64,000 bases of DNA from a bacterium (lineage in GTDB: Bacteria > 4484-113 > JAFGCY01), in assembly GCA_016932385.1 (NCBI GenBank), contig JAFGCY010000084.1:1-64000 (forward strand), read 5' to 3'. Positions within the stretch are counted from its first letter, which is position 1, and the number at the start of each line of letters is the position of its first letter. Made by a program: the position numbers and the translations under genes. Under the pieces are notes generated by a model. It ran no database searches, was not told the DNA's origin, and was given only the letters and a program-made list of their open reading frames with translations. Shown here one piece after another: positions 32,929 through 41,466 of this stretch.

Positions 32929-33861
32929 TCAGCTGATCACGGAATCGAACTCGCGGCGCACACGCGCGTTGCTCCAGGCTGTCGTCAGCGAGACGTTCAG
33001 CTTGTGCTCGTTGATGTTGTGCAGCAGGAACTCGTTGCCTTCGCGGCCGATCACTTGCTCGGGTTCCGGCACCAGGTCGGCTCCACTTACGATACAGGCC
33101 TGGGCGATCACCAGGCTGGCGGCCACCAGCGTCAGCATCCGCGGGTGCGGATCCAGCGGGTCCGGTGGCACCACCTTGCCCACCGGCATCCACAGGTGCG
33201 AAAGCAAGCTGGGCACCGGATGCGGAATATTCCAACGGTGGGCCAACTCGGCGCTCAGAACCGGCGTGATTACTTGCCACGTATCCATTTCCAAGTGCAG
33301 CCGGTCCGTTTCCAGCGATAACTGCCGGTAGGCATCCGTCGGTCTTGGATCGGCGCTGCCCAGCAGAAGCGAGCCCAAGCGTGAGATCAGCGCTAAGGTG
33401 GAGGCCGTCGAAGGATCGGCCAAAGCCGCATCCTGGCCCCAGCGAAAGGCCAGCACGGAAGCGCCGGCAGTCCAGTGACGGACGAATTCCATATGCTTGG
33501 ACTGGATCGGCGGTGCTTTGGAAAAGCCGCTCTCCAACAGATAGGCCACGATAATCGACTTAACCAGGTTGAAGCCCAGGTGCACCATCGCCCGTTGGAT
33601 GCTGGTCATCGGTTGGCGCAAGCCAAACCGCGCGGAGTTGGCCACAGCCAGGATCCGGCTGCCCAGCACTGCGTCGTGCCCGACTTTATCGGCCAGCGCT
33701 CGCGCATCGAAGTCTTCCAGTGTCAGGTGCGGGCCGCTCAACTCGCTCAGCAGCGGCGGGGCCGGCAACAGCTGGTTCATCCGTGCGTCCCACACGCTCC
33801 GGATCGATTCGTCGAGCTGGTCCCAGGCATATAACGGGACACGCGTTACCAAGTCGTTCAT
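32929..33861 (-). CDS. HDOD domain signalling protein
   Basis: This 310-residue protein has an HDOD domain over roughly residues 30-240 (GSRILAVANSARFGLRQPMT, SIQRAMVHLGFNLVKSIIVAY), a catalytically degenerate relative of HD phosphohydrolases found in bacterial signal transduction. I see no second output domain. The start at 33861 has GATAAT 8 bases upstream, a weak case of the leaderless pattern. It is the last of four minus-strand signalling genes (sigma factor, cyclase, STAS, HDOD), which may act together. Confidence 0.8.
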   Translation of the reverse strand: MNDLVTRVPLYAWDQLDESIRSVWDARMNQLLPAPPLLSELSGPHLTLEDFDARALADKVGHDAVLGSRILAVANSARFGLRQPMTSIQRAMVHLGFNLVKSIIVAYLLESGFSKAPPIQSKHMEFVRHWTAGASVLAFRWGQDAALADPSTASTLALISRLGSLLLGSADPRPTDAYRQLSLETDRLHLEMDTWQVITPVLSAELAHRWNIPHPVPSLLSHLWMPVGKVVPPDPLDPHPRMLTLVAASLVIAQACIVSGADLVPEPEQVIGREGNEFLLHNINEHKLNVSLTTAWSNARVRREFDSVIS

Positions 33862-33882
33862 TGCTGGCTATTATCTCACTTG

Positions 33883-34638
33883 TTAATCATTGTCCGCCAC
33901 TCGCTTGATCTGCGCGGCAACTTCTTCCCAGTCCACATAGCGCATCGCGAAGCCGAACATACCGTTGACCAGCGTTCGCTGGTGAATGACTTCCCGATGC
34001 TCGTGGATGACCATCCGGTGCAAACCATTGCCGGCTTCCACGTCGGAAGTGGCCTCCTGGATAATCTTGAGCGCATCCTGGCGCATCTGCTGCCGGCTGC
34101 GAAACCATTGCAGCACATACCAGGTTGGGTAGTTTACACAGTGCTCGTATTCCGGCAAGTGGTGGTATTTCGACAGGTCATGCCGTGTCGTCTCGGCCCG
34201 CGGCAGTTCGGGAATCCAGGATTGCTGGTACTCGATCAGACCCGTGGGCCCGCTCGGCCGCTGCAACTCGGTTGAACCCGCTGACGTCTCAGGCCGCAGT
34301 GCCGCCACGGCCTCGGCGGCTGATTTGTACCACTTGAATTCGCGCTCCAGCCGCGAGATATAGATCAACTCCAGCAGGTTCGCGCGCATGCCGGCCAGAT
34401 GAACCGCTCCATCCTGCAGTTTGATTTGCTGCACAAGCCGGGCCAACGCGCCCAGCCCGCTGGAATCAATGAACTTAAGCTCACTGACATCAAGTAACAC
34501 ATCAGTTTGGTCGAGTACGGCCAACTCAGAAGTAACAACCTGGTCGAATCGACTCGCGGTCAGCATCGTCAATTCGCCGATCAGCTTCAACACTGGATAG
34601 CCCTCGACACGAACTGCTTGCACGGTTAGCTCATCCAT
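33883..34638 (-). CDS. STAS domain protein with unknown C-terminal domain
   Basis: This 251-residue protein has an N-terminal anti-sigma-factor-antagonist-type STAS domain (1-100) with the phosphorylatable serine region FIDSSGLGAL (Ser59/60). The remaining 130 residues (TWYVLQWFRSRQQMRQDALK, GLHRMVIHEHREVIHQRTL) do not match a family I know, and look like a helical regulatory or ligand domain. The STAS fold suggests partner switching with an anti-sigma kinase that is not in the window. A sigma-70 gene and a cyclase lie just upstream on the same strand. GGGTGG before the ATG is a weak ribosome-binding site. Confidence 0.78.
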   Translation of the reverse strand: MDELTVQAVRVEGYPVLKLIGELTMLTASRFDQVVTSELAVLDQTDVLLDVSELKFIDSSGLGALARLVQQIKLQDGAVHLAGMRANLLELIYISRLEREFKWYKSAAEAVAALRPETSAGSTELQRPSGPTGLIEYQQSWIPELPRAETTRHDLSKYHHLPEYEHCVNYPTWYVLQWFRSRQQMRQDALKIIQEATSDVEAGNGLHRMVIHEHREVIHQRTLVNGMFGFAMRYVDWEEVAAQIKRVADND

Positions 34639-34675
34639 ATTCCACCCGCAAACTGGTTTCCCACCTAATGTCAGT

Positions 34676-36751
34676 TTACCTTGCCTGCTCTGGTTTGTCC
34701 GGTGGAACCCATTGTTCCGCCGGAACTGCCACCGCCGTTACCGGCTTGGCGGGCAGTTGGTAAATCTCCGGTCGCTCGGGATCGACGACGCGGTACATTT
34801 CCACGGGCTGCTCACGGCCCTTGACCTGGCGCGAGCCGACCAGCTCGAAATCGAAATCGCCGCGCGCGGCTTCCTTGACCTCGCGCGTCACGACCACCGC
34901 CCAGCCGAAATTCTTGGTTTCGCTTTCCACGCGGCTGGCGACATTAACCGCATCGCCGATCAGCGTATAGTCATGGCGGCGCTCGCTGCCGATATTGCCC
35001 ATCACCGCGGGTCCGACGTGCAGGCCCACGCCGACCTTGAATTCGGGCAGGCCCAGCTCGCGCATCTGCGGGTGTACGTTGTCATGCAAACCGCGGATCA
35101 TCTGCAAGCCGGCGCGGATCGCATCGCCACAGGGATCCTGCGTGGGCACGGGGGCGCCGAAGAACGCCATCAAGCCGTCTCCAAGGTACTTATCGACAAA
35201 CCCGTTGTTGTTCTGGATGACCTCCGTTACTTCGGAGAGGTAGATGTTGAGAAACTCGACGATCTGGTGCGGCGTCAGACGCTCGGTGATCGTCGAGTAA
35301 CTGCGGATGTCGTTGAACAACACCGCCACCGTGCGCTCGACGCCGCCCAGTCCGGCGAATTCCGGATTGGCGATAATCTGCTCGACGATCGCGTCGCTGA
35401 CATACCGGCCGAAGATGAAGCGGATCCGCCGCCGTTCCTTTTCCTCGGCTACGCCGCCGAATACCGTGCAGGCCACGAAGGGCAGGATAAAACCCAGCGC
35501 CGTAGTCGACTGCGTCAGCTCGACGCTGCGCAACGTGAACAGCAGGCTGTTCGCCAAGCCGAGGATCGCCAGGATGATGATCCCCGACAGCGCCCCACGC
35601 CAAATCGGTCGGGCCAGCGACGTGCCCCAGGCGATCAGGGCCAGGATGATCACCAGGATCCGCACCATGCCGGTGGGCACACGCTTGACCAGCCGGCCGC
35701 GGGCCAGCGTGTCGAAAGCCTGGGCATTGGTCTCCACGCCGAACATCTGGCCGAAGGGTGTATTGAAATAATCGTTGTCCAGGCGGCTGCAGCTGCCGAT
35801 GAACACCACGCCGCCCTGGAAAATCTGCGCCAGCGCCGCTTGTTCGGTTGTGGTCAATTCGCGCCGCAGGCTGGCCGGCCCGGGTGGATCGTCCCAAGTA
35901 TCGTCCGCGGGCGCCGCGGCCGCTCCCGACTCGTCCGACTCATCTTCCGTCATCCACAGCTCGGGGAACAGGCGGATATAGTCGTACTCATGACCGGCGT
36001 AGGTGGCGGGTTTGGCGCAGTAGTTGATCACGAAGAAACGCTGAGTGGTGTCGCCCTTGGCGCGCTGGCTCAGTTCGGCGCGGGCCAACTCTGTATCGAA
36101 GTCGCGTCCGTCTTGCCGGCAAAGCTGCCGGAACGCCTCGACCGCCTGCGAATAGTACGTAACATCCGCGCCGCCTTCGCCCAGCGGCAACGTCGCGCGG
36201 ACCTGCTCCAGCAGCTTGAAGCTGAGCTTGTCCCAGGTATTGCTCAGGCCCAGGTGCGGATCGGCTTCCAGGATAACGTCGGCGGGCTTGATCAGGCTTT
36301 CGATCCGCGCGCCGCTGACATCGACCTGCTCGATCGCCGCGGCCAGGATGACCTCACAACCCCGCTGCCGGCAGTATTCCACCGCTTCGCGTAAGGCCAC
36401 ATCTTCAACAGCGTCCCAGCTGTCCTTCTCGGTGAACAGGATGTCGATCACCACGACCCGTGCGCCGGCATCGGCCAGACGCGTCAGGGCGGCGGCGTGC
36501 CAGTCGCGCGGCAGCGGCGGGTAATAAATATCGTGCTCGGCGAACGCCGCGATCGTGTTTTCAGTGATCCCGACAACCTTGACATAGTCGGCGGGCGCTA
36601 CTTCACCGCGCAGCTTATAACGGGCCTGCGTCGCCACCAGGTCCAGGGTGTTCAACCACCGGCGTGATCCTTCGTACCAATGCGCGGCCAGCACAAGACA
36701 AAGGGCAATCCCCGCCACTAAAAGTGACTTCCAGGTTAGGCCGGAGACCAT
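34676..36751 (-). CDS. CHASE2-domain adenylate/guanylate cyclase
   Basis: This 691-residue membrane sensor has one N-terminal TM segment, an extracytoplasmic CHASE2 domain (about 35-360, with VVVIDILFTEKDSWD and GGVVFIGSCSRLDND), three closely spaced TM segments (about 375-445), and a class III cyclase domain (about 475-650). Metal-binding aspartates are in LFNDIRSYS and DKYLGDGLMAFFG. VGLHVGPAVMGNIG and DAVNVASRVES give the dimer-interface and transition-state residues (Asn, Arg). It probably makes cAMP in response to an envelope or external signal. The ATG at 36751 is preceded 6 bases away by TACAAT. Confidence 0.9.
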   Translation of the reverse strand: MVSGLTWKSLLVAGIALCLVLAAHWYEGSRRWLNTLDLVATQARYKLRGEVAPADYVKVVGITENTIAAFAEHDIYYPPLPRDWHAAALTRLADAGARVVVIDILFTEKDSWDAVEDVALREAVEYCRQRGCEVILAAAIEQVDVSGARIESLIKPADVILEADPHLGLSNTWDKLSFKLLEQVRATLPLGEGGADVTYYSQAVEAFRQLCRQDGRDFDTELARAELSQRAKGDTTQRFFVINYCAKPATYAGHEYDYIRLFPELWMTEDESDESGAAAAPADDTWDDPPGPASLRRELTTTEQAALAQIFQGGVVFIGSCSRLDNDYFNTPFGQMFGVETNAQAFDTLARGRLVKRVPTGMVRILVIILALIAWGTSLARPIWRGALSGIIILAILGLANSLLFTLRSVELTQSTTALGFILPFVACTVFGGVAEEKERRRIRFIFGRYVSDAIVEQIIANPEFAGLGGVERTVAVLFNDIRSYSTITERLTPHQIVEFLNIYLSEVTEVIQNNNGFVDKYLGDGLMAFFGAPVPTQDPCGDAIRAGLQMIRGLHDNVHPQMRELGLPEFKVGVGLHVGPAVMGNIGSERRHDYTLIGDAVNVASRVESETKNFGWAVVVTREVKEAARGDFDFELVGSRQVKGREQPVEMYRVVDPERPEIYQLPAKPVTAVAVPAEQWVPPDKPEQAR

Positions 36752-36757
36752 GCAGAG

Positions 36758-36763
36758 ATTGTA
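36758..36763 (-). promoter_or_regulatory. -10 hexamer TACAAT for the cyclase, leaderless type
   Basis: On the minus strand TACAAT ends 6 bases before the cyclase ATG at 36751. It lies in the 28-base gap after the sigma factor gene. Confidence 0.5.
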
Positions 36764-36779
36764 GCGGAGGTTCTAGCGT

Positions 36780-37715
36780 TCAGCGACGGCGGCGGGGTTT
36801 CGCCGCGCCATGCCCGAGATAGGCTTTGCGCATCTTGCGCAGGGCTTCACGCTCGATCTGGCGGATGCGTTCGCGACTCACCCCGCGTTCACGGGCCAGG
36901 CTTTCCAGCGTCGCACCGTCATCGTAATCACTGACGCCGCCACCTTCTCCCGCTTCCAGTTGCAGACCGAAACGGCGGCAAATCACGTAGCGCTCTTTGT
37001 CGTCCAGGTGCTTGAGCAAGGACCGCACGGTGATCTCATCCAGCGTGCGCAGGAACAACTCGTTGTCACCGCTGATCCGATCGGAGATCGGCTGGGCGGA
37101 GTCCTGCATCTCGTCGCCGTCGCTGTGCTCGAAGCCGCTTTCCAGCGACATGATATAGGGCACGGCGCTGGAGAACTTGCGGATGTCCTCCTCACTGAGC
37201 TTGCTTTGTTCCGCCAATTCGGTAATCGTCGGTTCGCGATTCTCCTTCTGGCGGAAGCGTTCGGTCTCCTTGCGCAGCTTGTTGATCTTGTCGATGATGT
37301 GTTCGGGCACGCGGATGATCGACTGGTTGCTGATGATGTAACGCAGGATGCGCTGGCGAATCCACCAGGTGGCATACGTGCTCAGCCGGTGGCCCAGTTC
37401 CGGGTTGAACTTGTCGATGGCGGTCATCAGGCCGATGTTGCCTTCGCTGATCAGATCGGCAAAGGGGATGCCCATGTGACGGTACTGTTTGGCGATGTTG
37501 AGCACCAGGCGCAGGTTGGCCTCGATCAGCTGGCGGCGCGCGTTCTCGCGCAGCACGCGCTCGTTATTCTTGTTGGCCAGCGTCGAAGTCAGATTGATTT
37601 CTTCCTGCTGGGTCAGCAGCGAGACCTGCGATAAAAAATCCAGGTAGTGGATCAGCGCGTTTTCCAGGTAGTCCTTGCTACGCTCGTCGCCCCCGTTTCT
37701 CCTGTGCTTGCTCAT
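36780..37715 (-). CDS. Sigma-70 family RNA polymerase sigma factor (RpoS/SigA-like, short)
   Basis: This 311-residue sigma factor has region 1.2 (YLDFLSQVSLLTQQEE), region 2 (LIEANLRLVLNIAKQYRHMG, FADLISEGNIGLMTAIDKF, STYATWWIRQRILRYI), region 3 (REPTITELAEQSKLSEEDIR) and region 4 (DKERYVICRRFGL, then SRERIRQIEREALRKMRKAYLG). Region 1.1 and the long non-conserved domain are absent, so it is a group 2-type or trimmed primary factor. Region 4 holds an insertion of about 10 residues (EAGEGGGVSDYDDG) before the helix-turn-helix. Neighbouring signalling genes suggest a regulated, non-housekeeping role. Confidence 0.9.
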   Translation of the reverse strand: MSKHRRNGGDERSKDYLENALIHYLDFLSQVSLLTQQEEINLTSTLANKNNERVLRENARRQLIEANLRLVLNIAKQYRHMGIPFADLISEGNIGLMTAIDKFNPELGHRLSTYATWWIRQRILRYIISNQSIIRVPEHIIDKINKLRKETERFRQKENREPTITELAEQSKLSEEDIRKFSSAVPYIMSLESGFEHSDGDEMQDSAQPISDRISGDNELFLRTLDEITVRSLLKHLDDKERYVICRRFGLQLEAGEGGGVSDYDDGATLESLARERGVSRERIRQIEREALRKMRKAYLGHGAAKPRRRR

Positions 37716-37770
37716 TCGCCTTATTGGCTTACCATCCTACACTATGGGCCTATTGTGGGTTAAACAATAA
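37716..37770 (-). promoter_or_regulatory. Possible sigma factor promoter, TTGTTT-17-TAGTGT, with inverted repeat
   Basis: On the minus strand TTGTTT and TAGTGT are 17 bases apart, leaving a leader of about 20 bases with AAGG before the ATG. TATTGT/ACAATA (37751-37756 and 37764-37769) form a 6-bp inverted repeat over the -35. Confidence 0.35.
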
Positions 37771-37936
37771 GTTTAAATAACAACGCCGTCACGCCTTGCG
37801 CAGGCTTGAAAAAAGGGTGCTGGATGCGGACCGCGTAATTTGTCTGGCCGCCGCCGGTTGTCAACCAAACGAATTGCCGCGCGCAACATCGTGGCACATA
37901 AGCCTTACAAACCATGATACCCAGATCAGGCTGTGA

Positions 37937-38701
37937 TTATCGTCGCCGCGCGCGCTCGATCAGCCAGACCAGAACGACGCCAACCAGGTAAAGCGCCAGC
38001 AAGGGGGCGGTCAACACCAGCATGTTGAACGCGTCACCCGTGGGGGTGATCAGCGCGGCCAGCGTCATCAGCACCACCAGGGCCCAGCCCGTACGCTGCC
38101 AGAGCCAGCGAGATGTGACGAGTCCCAGCCAGCCCAGAACGCACATCACGGCGGGTAACTCGAACAGCAACCCTCCGGCGACGCAGAGTGCGGTGACAAA
38201 GCCGAAGTATTTTTCTTGCGTCAGCATCGGCTCGGCGGTCTGGTGGGCGAAACCCAGCAGGAACCCGATACTGACCGGCAGCAGAACGAAATAAACGAAC
38301 AACACGCCGGCGCAGAACAAGCCCAGAATCACGGGCAGCACCGGCCCCACCGCCCGTTTCTCCTCGCGCTTGAGTCCAGGTGCGATAAACGCCCACGCCT
38401 GCCACAGCACTACCGGTGAAGCCAGGACCAGCCCGCCGAACAAGGCCAGCCGGAAATAGACGATCCATGGTTCCTGTATGGCCAGGAATTTCAGGTTCAC
38501 GTCAGGCGCAGCCTGGTGCAAGGGGTAAAGCAACATCGAGTACAGCCAGCCGCGAAAGCAGAATGCCACGACCATGCCCGCGGCTACGCCCGCCACCGCA
38601 ATCCCGATCCGCCGCTTAAGCTCGCCCAGGTGTTCCCAGAAGGTCATCGTGCCTTCCACGGCCTGGACTTCGTTGGCAGGTTGCCCGGCGGAAGGAATCA
38701 C
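37937..38701 (-). CDS. tatC: Sec-independent protein translocase TatC
   Basis: This 254-residue, six-TM core of the twin-arginine translocase binds the twin-arginine signals of folded export substrates. Family landmarks are TFWEHLGELKRRI at the N-terminus, the first periplasmic loop ending in LAIQEPWIVYFRLALFGGLVLASP, FIAPGLKREEKRA, and FGFVTALCVAGGLLFELPAVM. The GTG start overlaps the tatB stop (GTGA), so the genes are translated together. Confidence 0.95.
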   Translation of the reverse strand: MIPSAGQPANEVQAVEGTMTFWEHLGELKRRIGIAVAGVAAGMVVAFCFRGWLYSMLLYPLHQAAPDVNLKFLAIQEPWIVYFRLALFGGLVLASPVVLWQAWAFIAPGLKREEKRAVGPVLPVILGLFCAGVLFVYFVLLPVSIGFLLGFAHQTAEPMLTQEKYFGFVTALCVAGGLLFELPAVMCVLGWLGLVTSRWLWQRTGWALVVLMTLAALITPTGDAFNMLVLTAPLLALYLVGVVLVWLIERARRR

Positions 38702-39081
38702 TGCGCCTCCTCCCCTTCGGTCAAGCCGGATGTGGCTTCCTTCGAACTTGCGTTGTCTGCGCCACCCGGATCATAGGGCGGAGGAGCCAGATAATCATCG
38801 GCGATCGGGACATGCGGGTCCGCGTTCGTGTTCGCCGGCAGGCGCTGCGGTCGAGGCAGGCCGATGGGCGGCCGGGGCCGCGCGACATCCATGTCGTCGA
38901 CATTCAGATCGATCTCCTGCCGGATCTCGGACATCGCATCGTCGACACGCCGGCGGATCTTAGCCAGTTCCTTGAAGACGGCACTGACGGTGCGAACGAT
39001 CTCGGGCAATCGCTGGGGACCGAGCACGAGTAATGCCACCAGGGCGATCACCAGCAGCTCGCTGCCACCCAGTCCGAACAT
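38698..39081 (-). CDS. tatB: Sec-independent protein translocase TatB
   Basis: This 127-residue Tat subunit has an N-terminal TM helix (MFGLGGSELLVIALVALLVL), the GPQRLPE hinge, an amphipathic helix (VFKELAKIRRRVDDAMSEIR), and a variable, proline-rich tail. The tail length and the GPxRLPE hinge favour TatB, though TatA/TatB assignment is not certain. The ATG at 39081 gives the canonical MFG start, and TATAAT ends 7 bases upstream. An ATG at 39090 in the same frame would put that hexamer inside the gene. Confidence 0.88.
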   Translation of the reverse strand: MFGLGGSELLVIALVALLVLGPQRLPEIVRTVSAVFKELAKIRRRVDDAMSEIRQEIDLNVDDMDVARPRPPIGLPRPQRLPANTNADPHVPIADDYLAPPPYDPGGADNASSKEATSGLTEGEEAQ

Positions 39082-39088
39082 CGCGCCC

Positions 39089-39094
39089 ATTATA
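39089..39094 (-). promoter_or_regulatory. -10 hexamer TATAAT for tatBC, leaderless type
   Basis: Consensus TATAAT on the minus strand ends 7 bases before the tatB ATG at 39081. Confidence 0.6.
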
Positions 39095-39231
39095 CGGCGC
39101 ACTCCTGAGTATAAAAGCTCAAGGGCGCTATTGTGTCCCGAACCGTGTCCATTGATTTTGGGCACAACCGTGTCTTTAAGGGGCACTATGCGGCTGGGTA
39201 CAATAAACTGTGACGTCGTTTGGATAACGCC

Positions 39232-39817
39232 ATGCATATCCAGTTAGACCGGTCAATCGCCATGCCGTTGTATCGGCAGATCATCGGGCAGGTCGAGGCC
39301 TGGGTTAAAAGCGGTGACCTGCCGCCCGGAGCGGAGCTGCCCAGCGTGCGCCAGCTGGCGCGCGAGGACTTGCAGTTCAATATGCAGATTCGCCAGCATG
39401 ACGCCGACGGCGACGGCGAATGTGACGCCGTCAGCACCGCAATGAACCAGCTGCGCCTGCAATTCAACCGGACGCTGGGTGAAGGCGAAGACCAACTGGA
39501 GCCGCCGGCGGAAGTGCTCGAAGGCGTGCAGCAGATAGGTAGCGCCGACCGAGCGCTATCCGCTGACGGGCGTCGTCGTAGACGAGGACGGCGCTGGGGT
39601 GGAGAATGTCGGAATTTATATCGAGTCCGGTGACAATCGCCTGCGTGTCATCACCGATGAAAACGGCGAGTTCACCAAGCAGGTTCCGGCCGGCAACTAC
39701 ACGGTTACCCCGTTCCACCGCCACCTGGAATTCGACCCGGCATCGGCAACTGTCGAGGTGCCGATGGCCGAGGGTACGCAACTCATGTTTGTCTCTTCTC
39801 GTGTCAACAACGCCTAG
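39232..39817 (+). pseudogene. Chimeric remnant: GntR-type HTH start joined to a beta-sandwich tail, frameshifted
   Basis: The first 48 or so codons match the beginning of a GntR-family winged helix (IQLDRSIAMPLYRQIIGQVE, LPPGAELPSVRQLARE), but the DNA-recognition half is missing. The next part is unrelated (QHDADGDGECDAVSTAMNQL). Near 39541 the frame shifts by +1: the second frame continues RYPLTGVVVDEDGAGVENVG and ends with NYTVTPFHRHLEFDPASATV, a carboxypeptidase-regulatory-like beta-sandwich seen in secreted proteins. In the second frame a stop lies just before the join. It looks like a deletion fused two genes and then decayed. TACAAT at 39199-39204 may be the old GntR promoter. Confidence 0.6.
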
Positions 39818-39844
39818 CCGGCGCTGTTTCGTACAATTACCCGC

Positions 39845-39868
39845 TGAGCCGCCCGCAAGGGCGGCTTA
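39845..39868 (+). terminator. Rho-independent-type terminator after the chimeric remnant
   Basis: AGCCGCCC (39847-39854) and GGGCGGCT (39859-39866) form an 8-bp stem with a GCAA tetraloop, extendable by two pairs, followed by TAGTGGTTTTTG. The T-run is on the plus strand. It overlaps the znuB stop codon on the other strand and may stop both convergent transcripts. Confidence 0.6.
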
Positions 39869-40669
39869 GTGGTTTTTGAGCCAAGCTATGCTCAGGCAGC
39901 CGGCAAACCCCAAGCACTGCAGGAGAATGATCGTCGCACCGCTGGGCAGGTCCAAAAAATAGCTGCCGGTCAGCCCCAGCAAGGCCGCGACCGCCCCGAA
40001 CCCCACCGCCGCCAGCGTCATGGCCGAAAAGCGGCGCGTAACCAAGCGCGCCGCCGCCGCCGGAATGACCAAAAACGCGCTGATCAGCACGATCCCCACC
40101 ACCTTGGCCGCGGCCACCACCGTCACCGCCAGCAATACGCTCAGCAGGTAATCGTCGCGCCGGACCGGCAGCTTGTCGGCCAGGGCGCTCTCGCGGTCGA
40201 AGGTCGCATAGGCCCAGTTTCCCCACAGCGGCAAGGTCAGCGAAGCCATGCCGGTTACGACTGCCGCCGCGATCACGTCCGCCCAGCTGACCGTCAGGAT
40301 CGACCCGAACAGGATCGAAAACGCATCGGTGGCATAAGTCGGAATCCGGCTGAGAAAGACGATGCCCAGCGCCATGGCCAGAGCGAAGAAAATCCCGATC
40401 ACCGTATCCGCGCCCAGCCCGCTGCGCTCGCGGACCCAGGTGATCAGCAGCGCCACGAGCACCGTGAACGGCACGGCCACCCAAAGCGGCTCCTGGTTTA
40501 GCAGCAGGGCCAGGGCCACGCCGCCGAACGCCGCATGGGCCAACCCGCTGCCCAGGAACGACAGCCCGCGTTGAACGACGAAAACTCCGTAATAGCCTGC
40601 GGTCAGCGCCATCAACACGCCGGCGATCAGCGCGCGTTGCATGAAGGCAAGACCGAGCAACTCAGACAT
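39866..40669 (-). CDS. znuB: Zinc/manganese-type ABC transporter permease ZnuB
   Basis: This 267-residue permease of the ABC-3 family has about eight or nine TM segments. Family parts are FMQRALIAGVLMALTAGYYGVFVV at the start, RGLSFLGSGLAHAAFGGVAL (the cytoplasmic coupling region), and KVVGIVLISAFLVIPAAAARL. The ATG at 40669 lies inside the end of znuC (8-base overlap) behind GGAGGAG. The metal is probably zinc, judging from the ATPase tail. The substrate-binding protein ZnuA is not in the window. Confidence 0.9.
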   Translation of the reverse strand: MSELLGLAFMQRALIAGVLMALTAGYYGVFVVQRGLSFLGSGLAHAAFGGVALALLLNQEPLWVAVPFTVLVALLITWVRERSGLGADTVIGIFFALAMALGIVFLSRIPTYATDAFSILFGSILTVSWADVIAAAVVTGMASLTLPLWGNWAYATFDRESALADKLPVRRDDYLLSVLLAVTVVAAAKVVGIVLISAFLVIPAAAARLVTRRFSAMTLAAVGFGAVAALLGLTGSYFLDLPSGATIILLQCLGFAGCLSIAWLKNH

Positions 40670-41414
40670 CGTGCTCCTCCCCACAGGCGCAGCCCCGATG
40701 AGTATGCGCGCCATGGCCGAAGGCCTGCCCCAGGTACTCCGGAGCCAGAGCCTCGCGGGCCGGGCCGTAGCTGATTACCCGGCGGTTGAGCAACAGAGCG
40801 TGGCTGGCGTGGTGGTGCGCCGCCAGCGCATCATGCGTCACCATCAGGATTGTCACGTCGCTGCGGTGGTGGTAATCGTCCAGAATCCGGTACATATCGC
40901 TTTCGCCCGCCATGTCGATACCCGTCGCGGGCTCATCGAGCAGGATCAGGGCTGGGTCGCGGACCAAGGCCCGGGCCAGGTAAACGCGCTGCAACTCGCC
41001 GCCGGACAGCTCGCTGAGCGGCCGGTGCGCCAAATGCGCCCCGCCCACCAGCTCCAACGCCTCCACCGCCGCGCCGTGCGCCCGTCGGCTGACGCGCCAA
41101 GGCCAGCGGTGGCAAAACCCACTCGCCACCAACTCACAGGACAACGCGGGAAAACTGCGGTCGAGGGTTTTGATCTGCGGCACGTAGGCGACCGACTCAC
41201 GGGCCACCTGGGCGGGCGGCTTGTCAAACACGCGTACATCACCGCCGCTGACAGGTACCAGCCCCAGAATGGCACGCAGCAGAGTCGATTTGCCGGCACC
41301 GTTCGGACCGGTGATGACGACGAAGCTGCCCGCTTCGACCTGCAGGTCAACGTTTTCCAGCGCCCGGTGGATTCCCAGGTCGACAGACAGTGCGGTCGTC
41401 TCGACGGCGTACAT
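40662..41414 (-). CDS. znuC: Zinc/manganese-type ABC transporter ATPase ZnuC with His/Cys tail
   Basis: This 250-residue ATPase has Walker A GPNGAGKS, Q-loop YVPQIKTLD, signature LSGGELQRV, Walker B LILLDEPATGID and switch VTHD. The last 18 residues (FGHGAHTHRGCACGEEHD) are packed with His and Cys and look like a metal-binding tail, which would suit a zinc importer that senses cytosolic metal. The ATG at 41414 has TAACAT 9 bases upstream; a GTG at 41423 is possible. The site GTGTACAC between them is an 8-bp palindrome. Confidence 0.9.
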   Translation of the reverse strand: MYAVETTALSVDLGIHRALENVDLQVEAGSFVVITGPNGAGKSTLLRAILGLVPVSGGDVRVFDKPPAQVARESVAYVPQIKTLDRSFPALSCELVASGFCHRWPWRVSRRAHGAAVEALELVGGAHLAHRPLSELSGGELQRVYLARALVRDPALILLDEPATGIDMAGESDMYRILDDYHHRSDVTILMVTHDALAAHHHASHALLLNRRVISYGPAREALAPEYLGQAFGHGAHTHRGCACGEEHDV

Positions 41415-41423
41415 GGTGTACAC

Positions 41424-41429
41424 ATGTTA
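41424..41429 (-). promoter_or_regulatory. -10-like TAACAT for znuCB
   Basis: TAACAT on the minus strand ends 9 bases before the ATG at 41414. The palindrome GTGTACAC fills the space between and could be an operator. I see no classical Zur box. Confidence 0.35.
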
Positions 41430-41466
41430 CTACCGCCGGCTATCGCACGCCAACCGCCGGACCGGT

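Noticed and set aside
39530-39545. Programmed +1 frameshift in the chimeric remnant
   Set aside because: No slippery or stop-codon context of the prfB kind is visible, and the domains on either side are unrelated, so decay is the simpler reading.
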